Counted from the first letter of the stretch, positions 1-11,232 are shown. The stretch is 64,000 nucleotides of DNA from Nocardia elegans NBRC 108235 (GCF_001612845.1 NZ_BDBF01000005.1:45493-109492); one strand, 5' to 3'. The notes: a model not told the origin generated them from the letters alone. A program made the numbers and translations.

Positions 1-86
1 CTCGGAGGTAGCCCGCCACCGAGCGGACTCCGATCGGTAGTCTTATTGGCTGTAACAGCAGCTAGTCGATCTTGGAGGACCCCACT

Positions 87-2390
<2,304 letters not shown>

Positions 2391-2403
2391 CACTGCATTT
2401 TCG

Positions 2404-2435
2404 AACGGGCCGTCCGATTGCGGGCGGCCCGTTTT
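2404..2435 (+). terminator. Rho-independent terminator of lysC-asd
   Basis: An inverted repeat, AACGGGCCGTCC pairing with GGGCGGCCCGTT, flanks a short loop and ends in a run of four T. It lies 14 nt after the asd stop and before the convergent TetR gene. Confidence 0.75.
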
Positions 2436-2470
2436 CCTTGCGGGGCGCTCAGCCGGTCCCGTGCCCAGGC

Positions 2471-3067
2471 TCAGCCGGCCGGTTCGCTGCGGGCCCGGAG
2501 TCCGTCGAAGACGACGGCGAAAGCGCGGGCTCGCTGCTCGCCGGTAGCGGTGTGCGTGCTCGCGAAGGCGCCCTTCAGCACCCGCATCAGATCGTCGAAG
2601 TCGATATCGTCGCGGATCGCGCCGCAATCCTGGGCGCGCCGCAGCAGCCGGGCGATCGCGCCCTGGAATTCCTTTGTGGGACCGGTGATTTCGATCGACT
2701 GGTGACCGCCCAGCGCATCTGCGAGATCGCGCTTGACCCCACCCTCGGCGACCATGTGGTCCAGCAGGTCGAAGAAGGCGGCCCCCGGATCGTCGGCGGC
2801 TTCGAGTCCGCGCGCGTACTCGACCATTCGCTCGATGTTGTCGACGATGGCGGCGTGGAACAGGGCTTCCTTGGTGGGGAAGTGGCGATAGACGGTGCCG
2901 GGTCCCACTCCGGCGCGCCGCGCGATCTCGTCCAGCGGGACCGAAATACCTTCGGCGGCAAAGGCTTCCCTGGCGGCGGCGAGTACGCGCTCCCGGTTGC
3001 GGCGGGCGTCGGCGCGCAGGGCGCGGCGCGGTTCGGCCGCCGGGTCCACTAACTGTTTCTCCGCCAC
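2471..3067 (-). CDS. TetR/AcrR family repressor
   Basis: A 198-aa TetR-type regulator starting at GTG. The N-terminal helix-turn-helix is visible as RAGVGPGTVYRHFPTKEAL (about residues 48-66), preceded by RERVLAAAREAFAAEG; the rest is a helical ligand-binding domain typical of family members of this length. It is divergent from the SnoaL-like gene at 3162 across a 94-bp gap holding a sigma-70-like promoter and two tandem copies of an imperfect palindrome. Repression of the neighbour and of itself is therefore likely (inference). The ligand is unknown. Confidence 0.85.
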   Translation of the reverse strand: MAEKQLVDPAAEPRRALRADARRNRERVLAAAREAFAAEGISVPLDEIARRAGVGPGTVYRHFPTKEALFHAAIVDNIERMVEYARGLEAADDPGAAFFDLLDHMVAEGGVKRDLADALGGHQSIEITGPTKEFQGAIARLLRRAQDCGAIRDDIDFDDLMRVLKGAFASTHTATGEQRARAFAVVFDGLRARSEPAG

Positions 3068-3090
3068 AGCGCGAGTCTACCCGGTTACCG

Positions 3091-3139
3091 TTGACAAACG
3101 GGGCGTGCGTTCCGGATTATAAACGGGGCGTATGTTCCG
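3091..3139 (+). promoter_or_regulatory. Promoter with tandem TetR-type operators
   Basis: TTGACA at 3091-3096 and GATTAT at 3115-3120 (18-bp spacer) form a strong promoter for the gene at 3162. Two near-identical 19-bp copies beginning AAACGGGGCGT and ending GTTCCG lie at 3096-3114 and 3121-3139, one in the spacer and one just past the -10. This is a classical blocking position for a repressor, most simply the TetR protein encoded divergently. Confidence 0.6.
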
Positions 3140-3161
3140 CTTCTAGCAGAGGGAGTTTGTC

Positions 3162-3578
3162 ATGGTTTCCAGTTCGGTGCGCAGTGCCCGCCAGGTGGTC
3201 GAGGACCTGTTCGCGACATTGCCGGCGCGTGATGCCGACGCCTTCGTCGCGGCGCTCGCCCCCGATGCGGTATTCGAGATTCCGTTCCCGATTCCGGGGA
3301 TGCCGGAGCGGCTCGAGGGGCGGGAGGCGATCCGCGAACACCTCGCGCAACGCTGGTCGGGCCGGTCGGGTGTCGAGGTACACGGGGTCTATCCCACGGT
3401 CTACGAATCCACCTCGGACGGAGTGCTTTTCGTGGAGAACGAGGTGGATATGACGCTGCCGGGCGCGCCGCGAGCGCGAGTTCGCACCTCGGTGAACGTG
3501 GTGCACGTGCGGGACGGGGAAGTGACCCTGTTCCGGGATTACATGGATACCGCGCGGATCGCGCGGATCGCCGGCTGA
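3162..3578 (+). CDS. Nuclear transport factor 2 / SnoaL-like protein
   Basis: A 138-aa single-domain protein of the NTF2-like cone fold: N-terminal helices (VVEDLFATLPARDADAFVA), LAPDAVFEIPFP, then GREAIREHL and a beta-sheet ending FRDYMDTARIA. Members include ketosteroid-isomerase-like and polyketide-cyclase-like enzymes as well as binding proteins, so the reaction cannot be assigned. AGAGGGAG at about 3147-3154 gives a good ribosome-binding site. Its expression is probably controlled by the divergent TetR gene through the tandem operators upstream. Confidence 0.8.
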   Translation: MVSSSVRSARQVVEDLFATLPARDADAFVAALAPDAVFEIPFPIPGMPERLEGREAIREHLAQRWSGRSGVEVHGVYPTVYESTSDGVLFVENEVDMTLPGAPRARVRTSVNVVHVRDGEVTLFRDYMDTARIARIAG

Positions 3579-3623
3579 CCGCGGCCGGTCGCCCGCCGGA
3601 CTCCGCGCACCGATGCCGCTACG

Positions 3624-4970
3624 TCAGCGGATGCCCGGTGTGCGGGGATCGGGCCCGAGGCAGACCAGCAGAGCGCACCCCGGCGGGGCATCCGAGAACG
3701 GCGGTGCCAGTGGGGTGTTCAGACAGGACAGCACCGAACAGCCGGGATAGGCGTCGGGCCCGACTCCGAATATCGCCGGCGTGATGTCCGGGTCGAAGAA
3801 CGCGCGGGGATCCAGGGTGACCGGTGGTTCGACATAGGGGCCGGGGTCCGGAATCGGCGGTTGCTGGAAGGCGCCCAGCAGCCTGCGGAAAAATTCCCAG
3901 GTCAGCTCGGTCAGGTTCTGCAGGATGCCGGTCGGCCCGCCGCTGCTGTGGTTGCCGAAGACGCCGGTCCACACCACGGTGAGATCCAGGCTCGGGATGA
4001 AGAAGACGTCCTGCAGCCCGAGCCCGGACATCGCGAACACATCCGGGGGCAGGAACGACGGTATCTCGATGCATCCGGGGCGGGCCCAGAACAGATAGCC
4101 GTAACATTCGCGGCCCGAGCCCGTCTGCTGGGCGCGGTGCAGATAATCGGCCGAGACCACCTGCACCCCGTCCCAGTCGCCGTGGGCGGCGACCAGCTGG
4201 GCGATCTTGGCGAGATCGTCCGGCGGGATCATCAGGTGCGCATAGCCGTAGGTGTGACCGGAACGGTCGCGGGCCCAGTAGTAGTCGCTACGCTGGATAC
4301 CCAAGGGAGAGAACAATTCCCGCTGCGCGAACTGCTGCAGTGGTTCGCCGACGGCCAGCTCGACCACGTACGACAGCAGATCGACGTTGCGCTGACTGTA
4401 GGAGAACCGGGTGCCGGGCGGATTGTCGAGCGGGACCCCGAGCGCCTGCACGGCACTGTTCGGATCGATCGGCACGACCCCGGAGATGCCCTCGTTGATG
4501 ACTCCGACGCGCAGACCCGAGCGCTCGGTCAGCAAATCCTCGACGGTGATCGCGCGGTGGGCGGCGTCGCCGAGTCCGGGCGGCAGATAGCGGTCGATCG
4601 GCGCGTCGATGTCGAGTTTGCCCTGATCCCAGGCGATTCCGGCGATCAGCGAGACCACGCTCTTGGTGACGCTCCAGATATTCCACGGCGTCGTATCGGT
4701 GGCGTCGTTGTGCGCGCCCGATCCGATCAGGCAGTTGTGCCGAAAGATCTTGACGTTCAGCCGGTTCCGTTCGTCGGCGAACCGCAGGGCGGAAGCCAGC
4801 CGCGCCGCGTCCAGGCCCGCCGATTCCGGTGTGGCCCGCTCGAATCCGCGTTCGGACGAGACCGTGCAGGTCTGTGAATCTTCCGCTCGTGCCGGGGCCA
4901 CAGTGGCGCAGGCGCCACCGATCAGTACGACGACGAGAACCCCGATTACGCAGCCGTAGAGGCGTCCCAT
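3624..4970 (-). CDS. Secreted serine hydrolase of the beta-lactamase / D-Ala-D-Ala carboxypeptidase-like class
   Basis: A 448-aa protein with an N-terminal signal sequence (hydrophobic core VIGVLVVVLIGGACA, possible cleavage after APARA or lipidation at the cysteine). The class C beta-lactamase-type SxxK motif is SVTK in NIWSVTKSVVSLIAG (about residues 96-110), and a YSQRN motif near 193 supplies the YxN tyrosine. The family hydrolyses esters, peptides or beta-lactams at the cell surface; the substrate cannot be told from sequence. It is convergent with the SnoaL gene and stands alone. Confidence 0.8.
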   Translation of the reverse strand: MGRLYGCVIGVLVVVLIGGACATVAPARAEDSQTCTVSSERGFERATPESAGLDAARLASALRFADERNRLNVKIFRHNCLIGSGAHNDATDTTPWNIWSVTKSVVSLIAGIAWDQGKLDIDAPIDRYLPPGLGDAAHRAITVEDLLTERSGLRVGVINEGISGVVPIDPNSAVQALGVPLDNPPGTRFSYSQRNVDLLSYVVELAVGEPLQQFAQRELFSPLGIQRSDYYWARDRSGHTYGYAHLMIPPDDLAKIAQLVAAHGDWDGVQVVSADYLHRAQQTGSGRECYGYLFWARPGCIEIPSFLPPDVFAMSGLGLQDVFFIPSLDLTVVWTGVFGNHSSGGPTGILQNLTELTWEFFRRLLGAFQQPPIPDPGPYVEPPVTLDPRAFFDPDITPAIFGVGPDAYPGCSVLSCLNTPLAPPFSDAPPGCALLVCLGPDPRTPGIR

Positions 4971-5156
4971 GAGTCGAGGTTAACGACGGGCATCCGGTCA
5001 CGGTGTCCAACACGCAACCGCTGCAACCAAATCGGAATCGGCGTCGCGGTTTTCGGCCGAACGCCGGATTCACGGCCGTGCGGAAAGACGCCGCCGAGGG
5101 TAAGCCCGGCGGCGTCGTGCGCAGCACTCCCGCAAAACATCCCTTCCGGTCTTTTC

Positions 5157-5184
5157 TTGACTTATTCCAGAAAACGGGCAGACT
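5157..5184 (+). promoter_or_regulatory. Promoter of furA-katA, probably giving a leaderless mRNA
   Basis: TTGACT at 5157-5162 and CAGACT at 5179-5184, spaced 16 bp, end only 6 nt before the furA ATG at 5191, and no Shine-Dalgarno sequence precedes that ATG. In mycobacteria FurA represses its own promoter just upstream of furA, so this AT-richer stretch is the likely operator (inference). Confidence 0.55.
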
Positions 5185-5190
5185 GGGTTC

Positions 5191-5634
5191 ATGCACCCCG
5201 GTGGTTTCGATCCGCGCGAGCGATTGCGCGCGGCCGGTCTGCGGGTCACCCGCCCGCGGGTGGCGGTGCTGGAAGCGGTTGCCGCCCATCCGCATTCGGA
5301 TGCCGACAGGGTGGCCGCCGCGGTCCGGCAGCGGCTGGGTTCGGTGTCGACACAGGCCGTGTACGACGTACTGCACGCCTGTGTCGGCGCCGGCTTGCTG
5401 CGCCGGATCGAACCGGCCGGTTCGCCGGCCCGGTACGAGACCCGCATCGCCGACAACCATCACCATCTGGTGTGCAGGAACTGCGGCACGGTCGTGGACG
5501 TGGACTGTGCCGTGGGCCGTGCCCCCTGCCTCGACCCGTCGGACGCGCACGGGTTCACGATCGACGAAGCCGAGGTCGTGTTCTGGGGACTCTGCCCGCA
5601 ATGCCGTCGCGGTGACGACGCGCCATCCCGATAG
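5191..5634 (+). CDS. furA: Fur-family metalloregulator, FurA type
   Basis: A 147-aa Fur-family repressor next to a catalase, the arrangement of mycobacterial FurA, which represses the catalase gene until peroxide or metal loss releases it. The N-terminal winged helix reads RAAGLRVTRPRVAVLEAV (about residues 8-25) with VSTQAVYDVLHACVGAG as recognition region. The dimerisation domain has the His-rich metal site NHHHLVCRNCG (about 88-98), and the C-terminal CPQC is a second cysteine pair. The gene is 39 bp upstream of katA and co-directional. CatR/PerR-like naming would be equally defensible. Confidence 0.85.
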   Translation: MHPGGFDPRERLRAAGLRVTRPRVAVLEAVAAHPHSDADRVAAAVRQRLGSVSTQAVYDVLHACVGAGLLRRIEPAGSPARYETRIADNHHHLVCRNCGTVVDVDCAVGRAPCLDPSDAHGFTIDEAEVVFWGLCPQCRRGDDAPSR

Positions 5635-5673
5635 CCCGGACATACCGGGCGACAGCTGAAACAGGAGGCTGCG

Positions 5674-7152
5674 ATGCCAAAGCCGATCAGTGGGCCGACC
5701 ACTACCAACACCGGCACTCCGGTCCCCAGCGACAACGAATCGCTGACCGCCGGGACCGAGGGCCCGATTCTCCTGCACGACCATTATCTGATCGAGAAGC
5801 TCGCCCAGTTCAACCGGGAGCGGGTGCCGGAGCGGATCGTGCACGCCAAGGGCGCGGGGGCCTTCGGTGAGCTCGTCGTCACCAACGACGTCAGCCGCTA
5901 CACCAAGGCGAAGCTGTTCCAGCCGGGGGCGCGGACCGAATCGCTGGTGCGGTTCTCCACCGTCGCCGGCGAGCAGGGCAGCCCCGACACCTGGCGCGAT
6001 CCGCGCGGCTTCGCGGTCAAGTTCTACACCCCCGACGGCAACTACGATCTGGTCGGCAACAACACGCCGGTGTTCTTCATCAAGGATCCGATCAAGTTCC
6101 CCGACTTCATCCGTTCGCAGAAGCGGTTGCCGGGCAACGGCCTTCGCGATCACAACATGCAGTGGGACTTCTGGACCCTGCGCCCGGAATCGGCGCATCA
6201 GGTGACCTGGCTGATGGGCGACCGCGGTATTCCCAAGACCTACCGGCATATGAACGGCTACGGCTCGCACACCTACCAGTGGATCAACGCCGAGGGCGAA
6301 CGGTTCTGGGTGAAGTACCACTTCAAGACCGATCAGGGCATCGAATTTTTCACCCAGGCCGAGGCCGATCGGCTGGCCGGCACCGATCCCGACTATCACC
6401 GCCAGGATCTGTGGGAGGCCATCGAACGCGGTGAATTCCCCAGCTGGACACTGTATGTGCAGATCATGCCGGTGGGTGAGGCGGCGAACTACCGCTTCAA
6501 CCCGTTCGATCTGACCAAGGTGTGGTCGCACAAGGACTACCCGCTGATCGAGGTCGGTACCTGGACGCTGAACCGCAACCCGAGTAACTACTTCGTCGAG
6601 ATCGAACAGGCCGCCTTCGAGCCGTCGGCGATCGTGCCGGGTATCGGTTATTCGCCGGACAAGATGCTGCTGGGCCGGGTCTTCGCCTATGCCGACGCTC
6701 ATCGCTACCGCATCGGCACCAACTACCATCAGCTGCCGCCGAACCGTGCGCGTGCGGCCGAGGTGAACTCCTATTCCAAGGAGGGTGCCATGCGCTACGA
6801 CTTCAACGCGCCGGAAGTCCCTGTGTACGCGCCGAATTCGTTCGGTGGCCCACATGCCGACGCGGCCGCGGCCCCGGAGGAGGCGGCGTGGAGTTTCGAG
6901 CCCGAGCAGGTGCGGGCCGGCTACGTTCAGCACGCCGAGGACAGCGACTGGGCGCAGCCGGGCACGTTGGTGCGTGAGGTCTACAACGACGAACAGCGAG
7001 AGCGCCTGGTGGACAATGTGGTCGGGCATGTGCTCGGCGGCGTGCGCGAACCGGTGCTGAGCCGGGTGTTCGACTACTGGAAGAACGTCGATCCGGAGAT
7101 CGGCAAGCGCATCGAGGAAGGTGTGCGCGCCGGTCTGAACGGCAACAGCTGA
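5674..7152 (+). CDS. katA: Monofunctional haem catalase
   Basis: Dismutates hydrogen peroxide to water and oxygen. The 492-aa length is that of small-subunit clade-3 catalases. The distal haem histidine lies in [18 protein letters not shown] (His about 57), the distal asparagine in [11 protein letters not shown] (about 129), and the proximal tyrosine ligand in [16 protein letters not shown] (about 335). GGAGG precedes the ATG. It is translated from the same unit as furA, so its expression should rise when FurA is inactivated by peroxide. In mycobacteria the furA partner is KatG; a plain catalase here resembles the Streptomyces CatR-CatA arrangement. Confidence 0.93.
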   Translation: MPKPISGPTTTNTGTPVPSDNESLTAGTEGPILLHDHYLIEKLAQFNRERVPERIVHAKGAGAFGELVVTNDVSRYTKAKLFQPGARTESLVRFSTVAGEQGSPDTWRDPRGFAVKFYTPDGNYDLVGNNTPVFFIKDPIKFPDFIRSQKRLPGNGLRDHNMQWDFWTLRPESAHQVTWLMGDRGIPKTYRHMNGYGSHTYQWINAEGERFWVKYHFKTDQGIEFFTQAEADRLAGTDPDYHRQDLWEAIERGEFPSWTLYVQIMPVGEAANYRFNPFDLTKVWSHKDYPLIEVGTWTLNRNPSNYFVEIEQAAFEPSAIVPGIGYSPDKMLLGRVFAYADAHRYRIGTNYHQLPPNRARAAEVNSYSKEGAMRYDFNAPEVPVYAPNSFGGPHADAAAAPEEAAWSFEPEQVRAGYVQHAEDSDWAQPGTLVREVYNDEQRERLVDNVVGHVLGGVREPVLSRVFDYWKNVDPEIGKRIEEGVRAGLNGNS

Positions 7153-7233
7153 CCGTGACGACATCCGCGGGCTCGCATCGGATTTCGGTGCGGGCCCGCC
7201 CGCTGTTCTATCGGCGCCGCGCGGCGCCGACCG

Positions 7234-7911
7234 CTACCGGCACCAGGTGGGGCCCTGGTTCGTAATCGGATCCGCTGACTCATCTCCGGGTGTGTGGGAC
7301 CTGTTAACCGCGGGCGGGAGCAGGATATCGACGAGCCGTGCCGCCGTGGTGTGGTCGAGTGGGGCATGGCCGAGCAGGAAGCGGTACCAGAACAGGCCGT
7401 AGAGCAGATCCACCAGGAGGTCCGCATCCGTATCGCCGGGTAGTTCGCCACGCGTGATCGCCCGCTCGAGAACGTCGCGCGCGGCGGCGCGGCGGGCGGC
7501 GGTGAACTCCTGTAGTAATTCGGCGAGGTGGGGGTCGCGGGCGGCCTCGCGCACCAGCGCGCGCAGCGCCGGGGCGGTCGAATCCCCCTGGGCGCCGGTG
7601 AAAGTCGAATCCGCGACGGCCAGCAGGTCGGTGCGCACCGAGCCGGTGTCCGGGGTCGGCACCTCCTGACGAGCGCGTTCGAGCAGGGCTTCGAGCAGCA
7701 CGGCACCCTTCGACGGCCACCAGCGGTAGATCGTCTGTTTGCCGACCCCGGCCGCGGCCGCGATGGAATCGACCGTGACCGAGCCGCCGTCGGAGGTGGC
7801 GAGCTGGGCGAGGGCGGCGTCCAGAATCGCGCGATGGGTGGCCTCGTTCCGGCGCCGGCCGGTGTGCGCGCGTTCGGGTGGGGGCGAATCCGGTTGCCGC
7901 GGTGGTCCCAT
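7234..7911 (-). CDS. TetR/AcrR family repressor
   Basis: A 225-aa TetR-type regulator. The DNA-binding helix-turn-helix is DSIAAAAGVGKQTIYRWWPS (about residues 48-67); the C-terminal part fits the TetR_C_11/ YsiA-like ligand domain. It is divergent from the SDR gene at 8014, and the 102-bp gap contains an 11-bp-arm perfect palindrome that is probably its operator. The genes are likely a repressor and its target, with repression relieved by a substrate of the SDR protein or an unknown small molecule (inference). Confidence 0.85.
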   Translation of the reverse strand: MGPPRQPDSPPPERAHTGRRRNEATHRAILDAALAQLATSDGGSVTVDSIAAAAGVGKQTIYRWWPSKGAVLLEALLERARQEVPTPDTGSVRTDLLAVADSTFTGAQGDSTAPALRALVREAARDPHLAELLQEFTAARRAAARDVLERAITRGELPGDTDADLLVDLLYGLFWYRFLLGHAPLDHTTAARLVDILLPPAVNRSHTPGDESADPITNQGPTWCR

Positions 7912-7963
7912 GGTCTACCTCCCAGGTGGCGATGCGGCGGGAATACCGCACCCGCTACGCTCG

Positions 7964-7988
7964 TTGTCGAGACTGTCAGTCTCGACAA
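7964..7988. promoter_or_regulatory. Palindromic operator for the adjacent TetR repressor
   Basis: TTGTCGAGACT and its perfect inverted copy AGTCTCGACAA are separated by GTC, a 25-bp site 26 bp before the SDR start and 53 bp before the TetR start. Size and placement are typical of a TetR dimer site controlling both divergent genes. Confidence 0.65.
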
Positions 7989-8013
7989 ACTGTACAGGAC
8001 AGGAACAGTAGCA

Positions 8014-8751
8014 ATGAGCGCTTCCAGCACCGGCATCCCGCGCGTCGTCGTCATGGGTGGTAGTTCCGGAATCGGTGCGGCCACCGCCGCACTGTTCGCG
8101 AACGAGGGCGCCGAGGTCGTCGTCACCGGCCGCAGCCAGGACAAACTCGACGCGGCGGTGGCTCGGCTGGGTGGCAAGACCAGCGGCTACCGGATGGACG
8201 CGACCGATGGCGAGCAGATCGCGGCATTCTTCGCGCAGTCCGGCAGCATCGACCACCTCGTCATCGCGGTCAGCGGTTCGGCGGGCAGCGGTCCGTTCGC
8301 CGAACTCGATCTCGACCACTTGGCGGAGGGGTTCGACGGCAAGTTCTGGCCGCAGGTGAGAATCGTCAAAGCAGCTCTGCCGCATATGGTTTCAAGCGGA
8401 TCGATCACCCTGATCACCGCCGCGTCGGCGCATGCGGCCTTCCCCGGCACCGCCGGACTGGCCGCGATCAACGGGGCGCTGAACGCCATGGTGCCGCCGC
8501 TGGCGGTCGAACTCGCCCCGCTGCGGGTCAACGCGGTGGCCCCCGGCGTCATCGACACCGAATGGTGGGATCGGGTACCGGAGGAACGCCGCCGCACCCT
8601 CTTCGACGGCCTCGCCGCCACCACACCCGTCGGGCGCGTAGGCGACCCTGAGGAGCCGGCCCGGGCCGTGCACATGATCGCCACCAACGGCTTCGTCAGC
8701 GGTGTGGTGCTCGACGTGACCGGCGGGGCGAACCTGCCCACCGGCCGCTGA
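8014..8751 (+). CDS. Short-chain dehydrogenase/reductase-like protein lacking the YxxxK pair
   Basis: A 245-aa classical SDR fold: cofactor loop GGSSGIG near residues 15-21, SGSAGSGPF in place of the usual NNAG, and the C-terminal VTGGANLPTGR. I chose ATG 8014, preceded by CAGGA; the open frame runs further upstream through the repressor gene. At the catalytic position, where SDRs have Tyr-x-x-x-Lys, the sequence reads AGLAAINGAL, so both tyrosine and lysine are absent while the upstream serine region (ITAASAHAAF) is kept. It may be a binding protein or use another mechanism. Confidence 0.85.
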   Translation: MSASSTGIPRVVVMGGSSGIGAATAALFANEGAEVVVTGRSQDKLDAAVARLGGKTSGYRMDATDGEQIAAFFAQSGSIDHLVIAVSGSAGSGPFAELDLDHLAEGFDGKFWPQVRIVKAALPHMVSSGSITLITAASAHAAFPGTAGLAAINGALNAMVPPLAVELAPLRVNAVAPGVIDTEWWDRVPEERRRTLFDGLAATTPVGRVGDPEEPARAVHMIATNGFVSGVVLDVTGGANLPTGR

Positions 8752-9156
8752 GGTACCCGCTCGCCGGTGGTCGGCCCGGCGAGGTGCTGCCCGGTGGGGC
8801 ACCGATCGGTCAGATCAAGCCCCACCAGTACAGCAGGCAAGCCAGGACGAAGACGACCGCTGTTTCCATACCCCCATCATTCCTCGAGTCGGACACCGGC
8901 GCCGCTGCCGAATCGAGACCGGCGGACGTCGCCGAGGTCGGCACCGCACACACAGCCGATCCGCTCGGTCTGTCACCCCTCGTCGACAGGCCGAGCGGAT
9001 CGGCTCGGTTGCAGCCGGTGGGTGATCCTGCCGCCCCCTCTCGCGGCAGGAGCACTCCCGGTGTCGAGGACGACAATGCCGGGGTGCGCTTGCCGCGCCC
9101 TTAACGAGCGCTTGTGGGGGCAGGGAAGCTGTGTGGGAAGGGAATAGAACCGTCGA
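8752..9156. other. Intergenic region with two strong hairpins between convergent genes
   Basis: No convincing long gene. A hairpin with 20-nt arms (8955-8974 and 8985-9004, loop ACCCCTCGTC on the + strand) is followed by a second with 8-nt arms (CCTGCCGC at 9027, GCGGCAGG at 9043). They may be a bidirectional terminator for the SDR and LutC-like genes or a small RNA. On the minus strand, 8869-8810 could encode a 19-residue hydrophobic peptide ending WWGLI behind a purine-rich stretch; this is too short to call. Confidence 0.45.
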
Positions 9157-9822
9157 TCAACCGACGATGACTACGACCAGACGTCGCTCGGTCTCCTCGA
9201 TGACGCCGCCGACCTTGCCGGAATCGGCCTCCGGATCGGTCATGGCGGTCGGCCCGCCGAACCAGGTGATGGATCGGCGCGGGTCCAGTTTGTCCAGGAC
9301 CTGCGGCAGTGAGTAGTCGATCTGCTCGACGCGGACCACGCAGATGTGACAGTCGGCGAGGACGGCGGCATCGCGGCGGCACTGGCCCGGTCCGCCGTCG
9401 AGAATCAGGGTGCCGGCGTCGGCCACCGCGCCGGCGCACCCGGTGACCACGGCATCGGTACGTTCGCGATCGAGAATCGACAGGTGCGGTTGATCGTCGA
9501 GGACACGGTGTTCCCCCGTCAGTTCCCAGCGCCGCAGCCAATGTTCGGGCAGCCCGTCGGGCGCCAGCGCCGAGCGGGCGCCGTGGGCGCGCAGGGCCGA
9601 GTCGATCGCCCCCGGAATCTCCTCCGCGCCGACCCGATGGACCTGGGCGCCATGATGTTTGAGGCGATCGATGAACAGTTCGACGATCTCGGCCTGGTCC
9701 TCGGCCGAGGGCACCGGGGCGTTGCGCTGATAGTTGCGCGGCACCGGCACCATACGTTCGTCATTGGGTAGCGCCTCGAGGGCATCGCGCACGCGGCGCA
9801 GGAAATCCTCCCGCGAGGTCAC
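9157..9822 (-). CDS. LUD-domain protein, LutC/YkgG-like
   Basis: A 221-aa protein of the LUD (lactate utilisation) family. In bacteria with LutABC, LutC is the small partner of iron-sulphur proteins that oxidise L-lactate. Visible features are an N-terminal basic helix (REDFLRRVRDALEAL), RLKHHGAQVHRV, GCAGAVADAGTLILDGGPGQ (about residues 130-149) and FGGPTAMTD near the end, where the family has a conserved glycine-rich GPSRTAD-like stretch. lutA and lutB are not beside it, so its role may differ from lactate oxidation. Start is GTG 9822. Confidence 0.8.
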   Translation of the reverse strand: MTSREDFLRRVRDALEALPNDERMVPVPRNYQRNAPVPSAEDQAEIVELFIDRLKHHGAQVHRVGAEEIPGAIDSALRAHGARSALAPDGLPEHWLRRWELTGEHRVLDDQPHLSILDRERTDAVVTGCAGAVADAGTLILDGGPGQCRRDAAVLADCHICVVRVEQIDYSLPQVLDKLDPRRSITWFGGPTAMTDPEADSGKVGGVIEETERRLVVVIVG

Positions 9823-9908
9823 CGTGAATCTCCCGTTCCATTGCTCCGGCTCCTCCCGCCGGATCGTACTTCGCGAACCAGGCTACCGTGCGGTAGAAGA
9901 TCGCGAGC

Positions 9909-10949
9909 TCAGCCTACGGATTCCCGGCTACGCCGGCGGCGGATCAGCGTGACGACCAGATCGGCCGCGGTGGCCGCCCACACCGCCAGCGCCACCCACG
10001 CCTCACCGTGTCCGAAGGCGACCATCCATTGTTCGCCGGTGGCCTTGCCCAGTTCGGCGGTTCCCACGCCGTACATGCCCACGGGAAACACGATGCTCCA
10101 CAGGCCCGGCTCGTAGCTGAGCCCGAAGTGACGGACCAGATGCCGCCAGATGCCGGCCGCCAGCAGCAGCGGCACCAGCCAACTGCCGAAGGCCCACAGC
10201 ACCAGCGTCGAACCCTCGAGCATGGGTCGTACCGTCGCGATCAACGCCACCGAACTCTGATCCATGATCTGGGTGCCGGTCAGCACGCTGATCGCGGTGG
10301 CGCCCATGAAGATCCAATAGGTCGGCGCCAGCAGCTGCGCGGTCAGCGACGTGCCGAACAGGGTGCCCAGCACCACCGTCGCCACGATGCCGTAGAGCAC
10401 CACGCCCACCGACCAGCACAGCAGCGCGGGCACCGCGAAACGCTGACTCCACGGCTGCGGCAGCGCGGTGGCGGCCACCGCGAGCGATTGCGTGCCGACC
10501 ACCCACAGGAACCAGGTGCCGTTGGCTCCGGTCACCGCGGTGGGCGCGCCGTGACGCACCATCAGCAACGCCGGAATCGCATAGACGAGTACCGCCCACG
10601 CGACCGTAGCCACCAGCAACAAGGCCAGCGCCGCACCCACCCGGGCGTGTCGCGAGAGCCCCGCCGACAACACCGCGGTGCCGGCGACGAAGGCGAGATA
10701 GGTGAAGCCGGTCGCGGGATTCACCGCATCGCCGATCACGCGGTCGCGGAAGAACGCGATGCGCAGCAGGGTCGCCACCACGAGCACGGCATAGGCGATC
10801 AGGCCGATGATCAGCAGCGCAGTGCCGCCCCATGCCCACCCCGCCGAGCCGACGGCCCGCGAGACGATGCCGGTCGCCATCACCGAGGCGAACCACCCCG
10901 GCCCGATATTCGCGACGAAACCCACTCGCCGCCCGAACGACTCGCTCAC
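9909..10949 (-). CDS. TDT-family membrane transporter (tellurite-resistance/dicarboxylate transporter type)
   Basis: A 346-aa protein of the SLAC1/TehA/Mae1 fold with about ten hydrophobic segments. The family signature appears at the N terminus as IGPGWFASVMATGIVSRAVG (about residues 13-32). Members export or import anions such as malate, sulphite or tellurite-related species; the substrate is undetermined. I chose GTG 10949 (VSESFGRR...) because the hydrophobic region starts right after it; the open frame upstream runs antisense to the acetyltransferase gene and is compositionally unlike a protein. Confidence 0.8.
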   Translation of the reverse strand: MSESFGRRVGFVANIGPGWFASVMATGIVSRAVGSAGWAWGGTALLIIGLIAYAVLVVATLLRIAFFRDRVIGDAVNPATGFTYLAFVAGTAVLSAGLSRHARVGAALALLLVATVAWAVLVYAIPALLMVRHGAPTAVTGANGTWFLWVVGTQSLAVAATALPQPWSQRFAVPALLCWSVGVVLYGIVATVVLGTLFGTSLTAQLLAPTYWIFMGATAISVLTGTQIMDQSSVALIATVRPMLEGSTLVLWAFGSWLVPLLLAAGIWRHLVRHFGLSYEPGLWSIVFPVGMYGVGTAELGKATGEQWMVAFGHGEAWVALAVWAATAADLVVTLIRRRRSRESVG

Positions 10950-11232
10950 AGCGCGAGTGTTCCACGCGAACGTCGCCGAGCCGCGCATCCACACGCTCCG
11001 GGCTCGGGTCGAGCTGACGCCGCTCAGGCGGCGATGTCGTCGATCGGCCGTTGTTCGCTGAATTGTGCCGGCGATGTTGGTCTTGTTACGGTCGGCTCCG
11101 CGCAGGACGCGCGTTGTCGCCGGACCGAGGGAGTTGATGAATATGGCCGTCACGGGCCGTGTTCGGCATGTCCTCGTCCGGTTCGTGCATTGACGCATGA
11201 CCGGATCGTTCCCACGATCTGGAGCTTGTTTC

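Noticed and set aside
4288..7164. A 958-codon open frame on the minus strand over furA and katA
   Set aside because: It is antisense to genes with clear catalase and Fur motifs, is rich in Arg/His/Val in the pattern of reversed GC-rich coding DNA, and has no domain.
8955..9050. c-di-AMP or other named riboswitch
   Set aside because: Hairpins are strong, but I could not match the conserved core of any riboswitch class and no target gene lies directly downstream on either strand.
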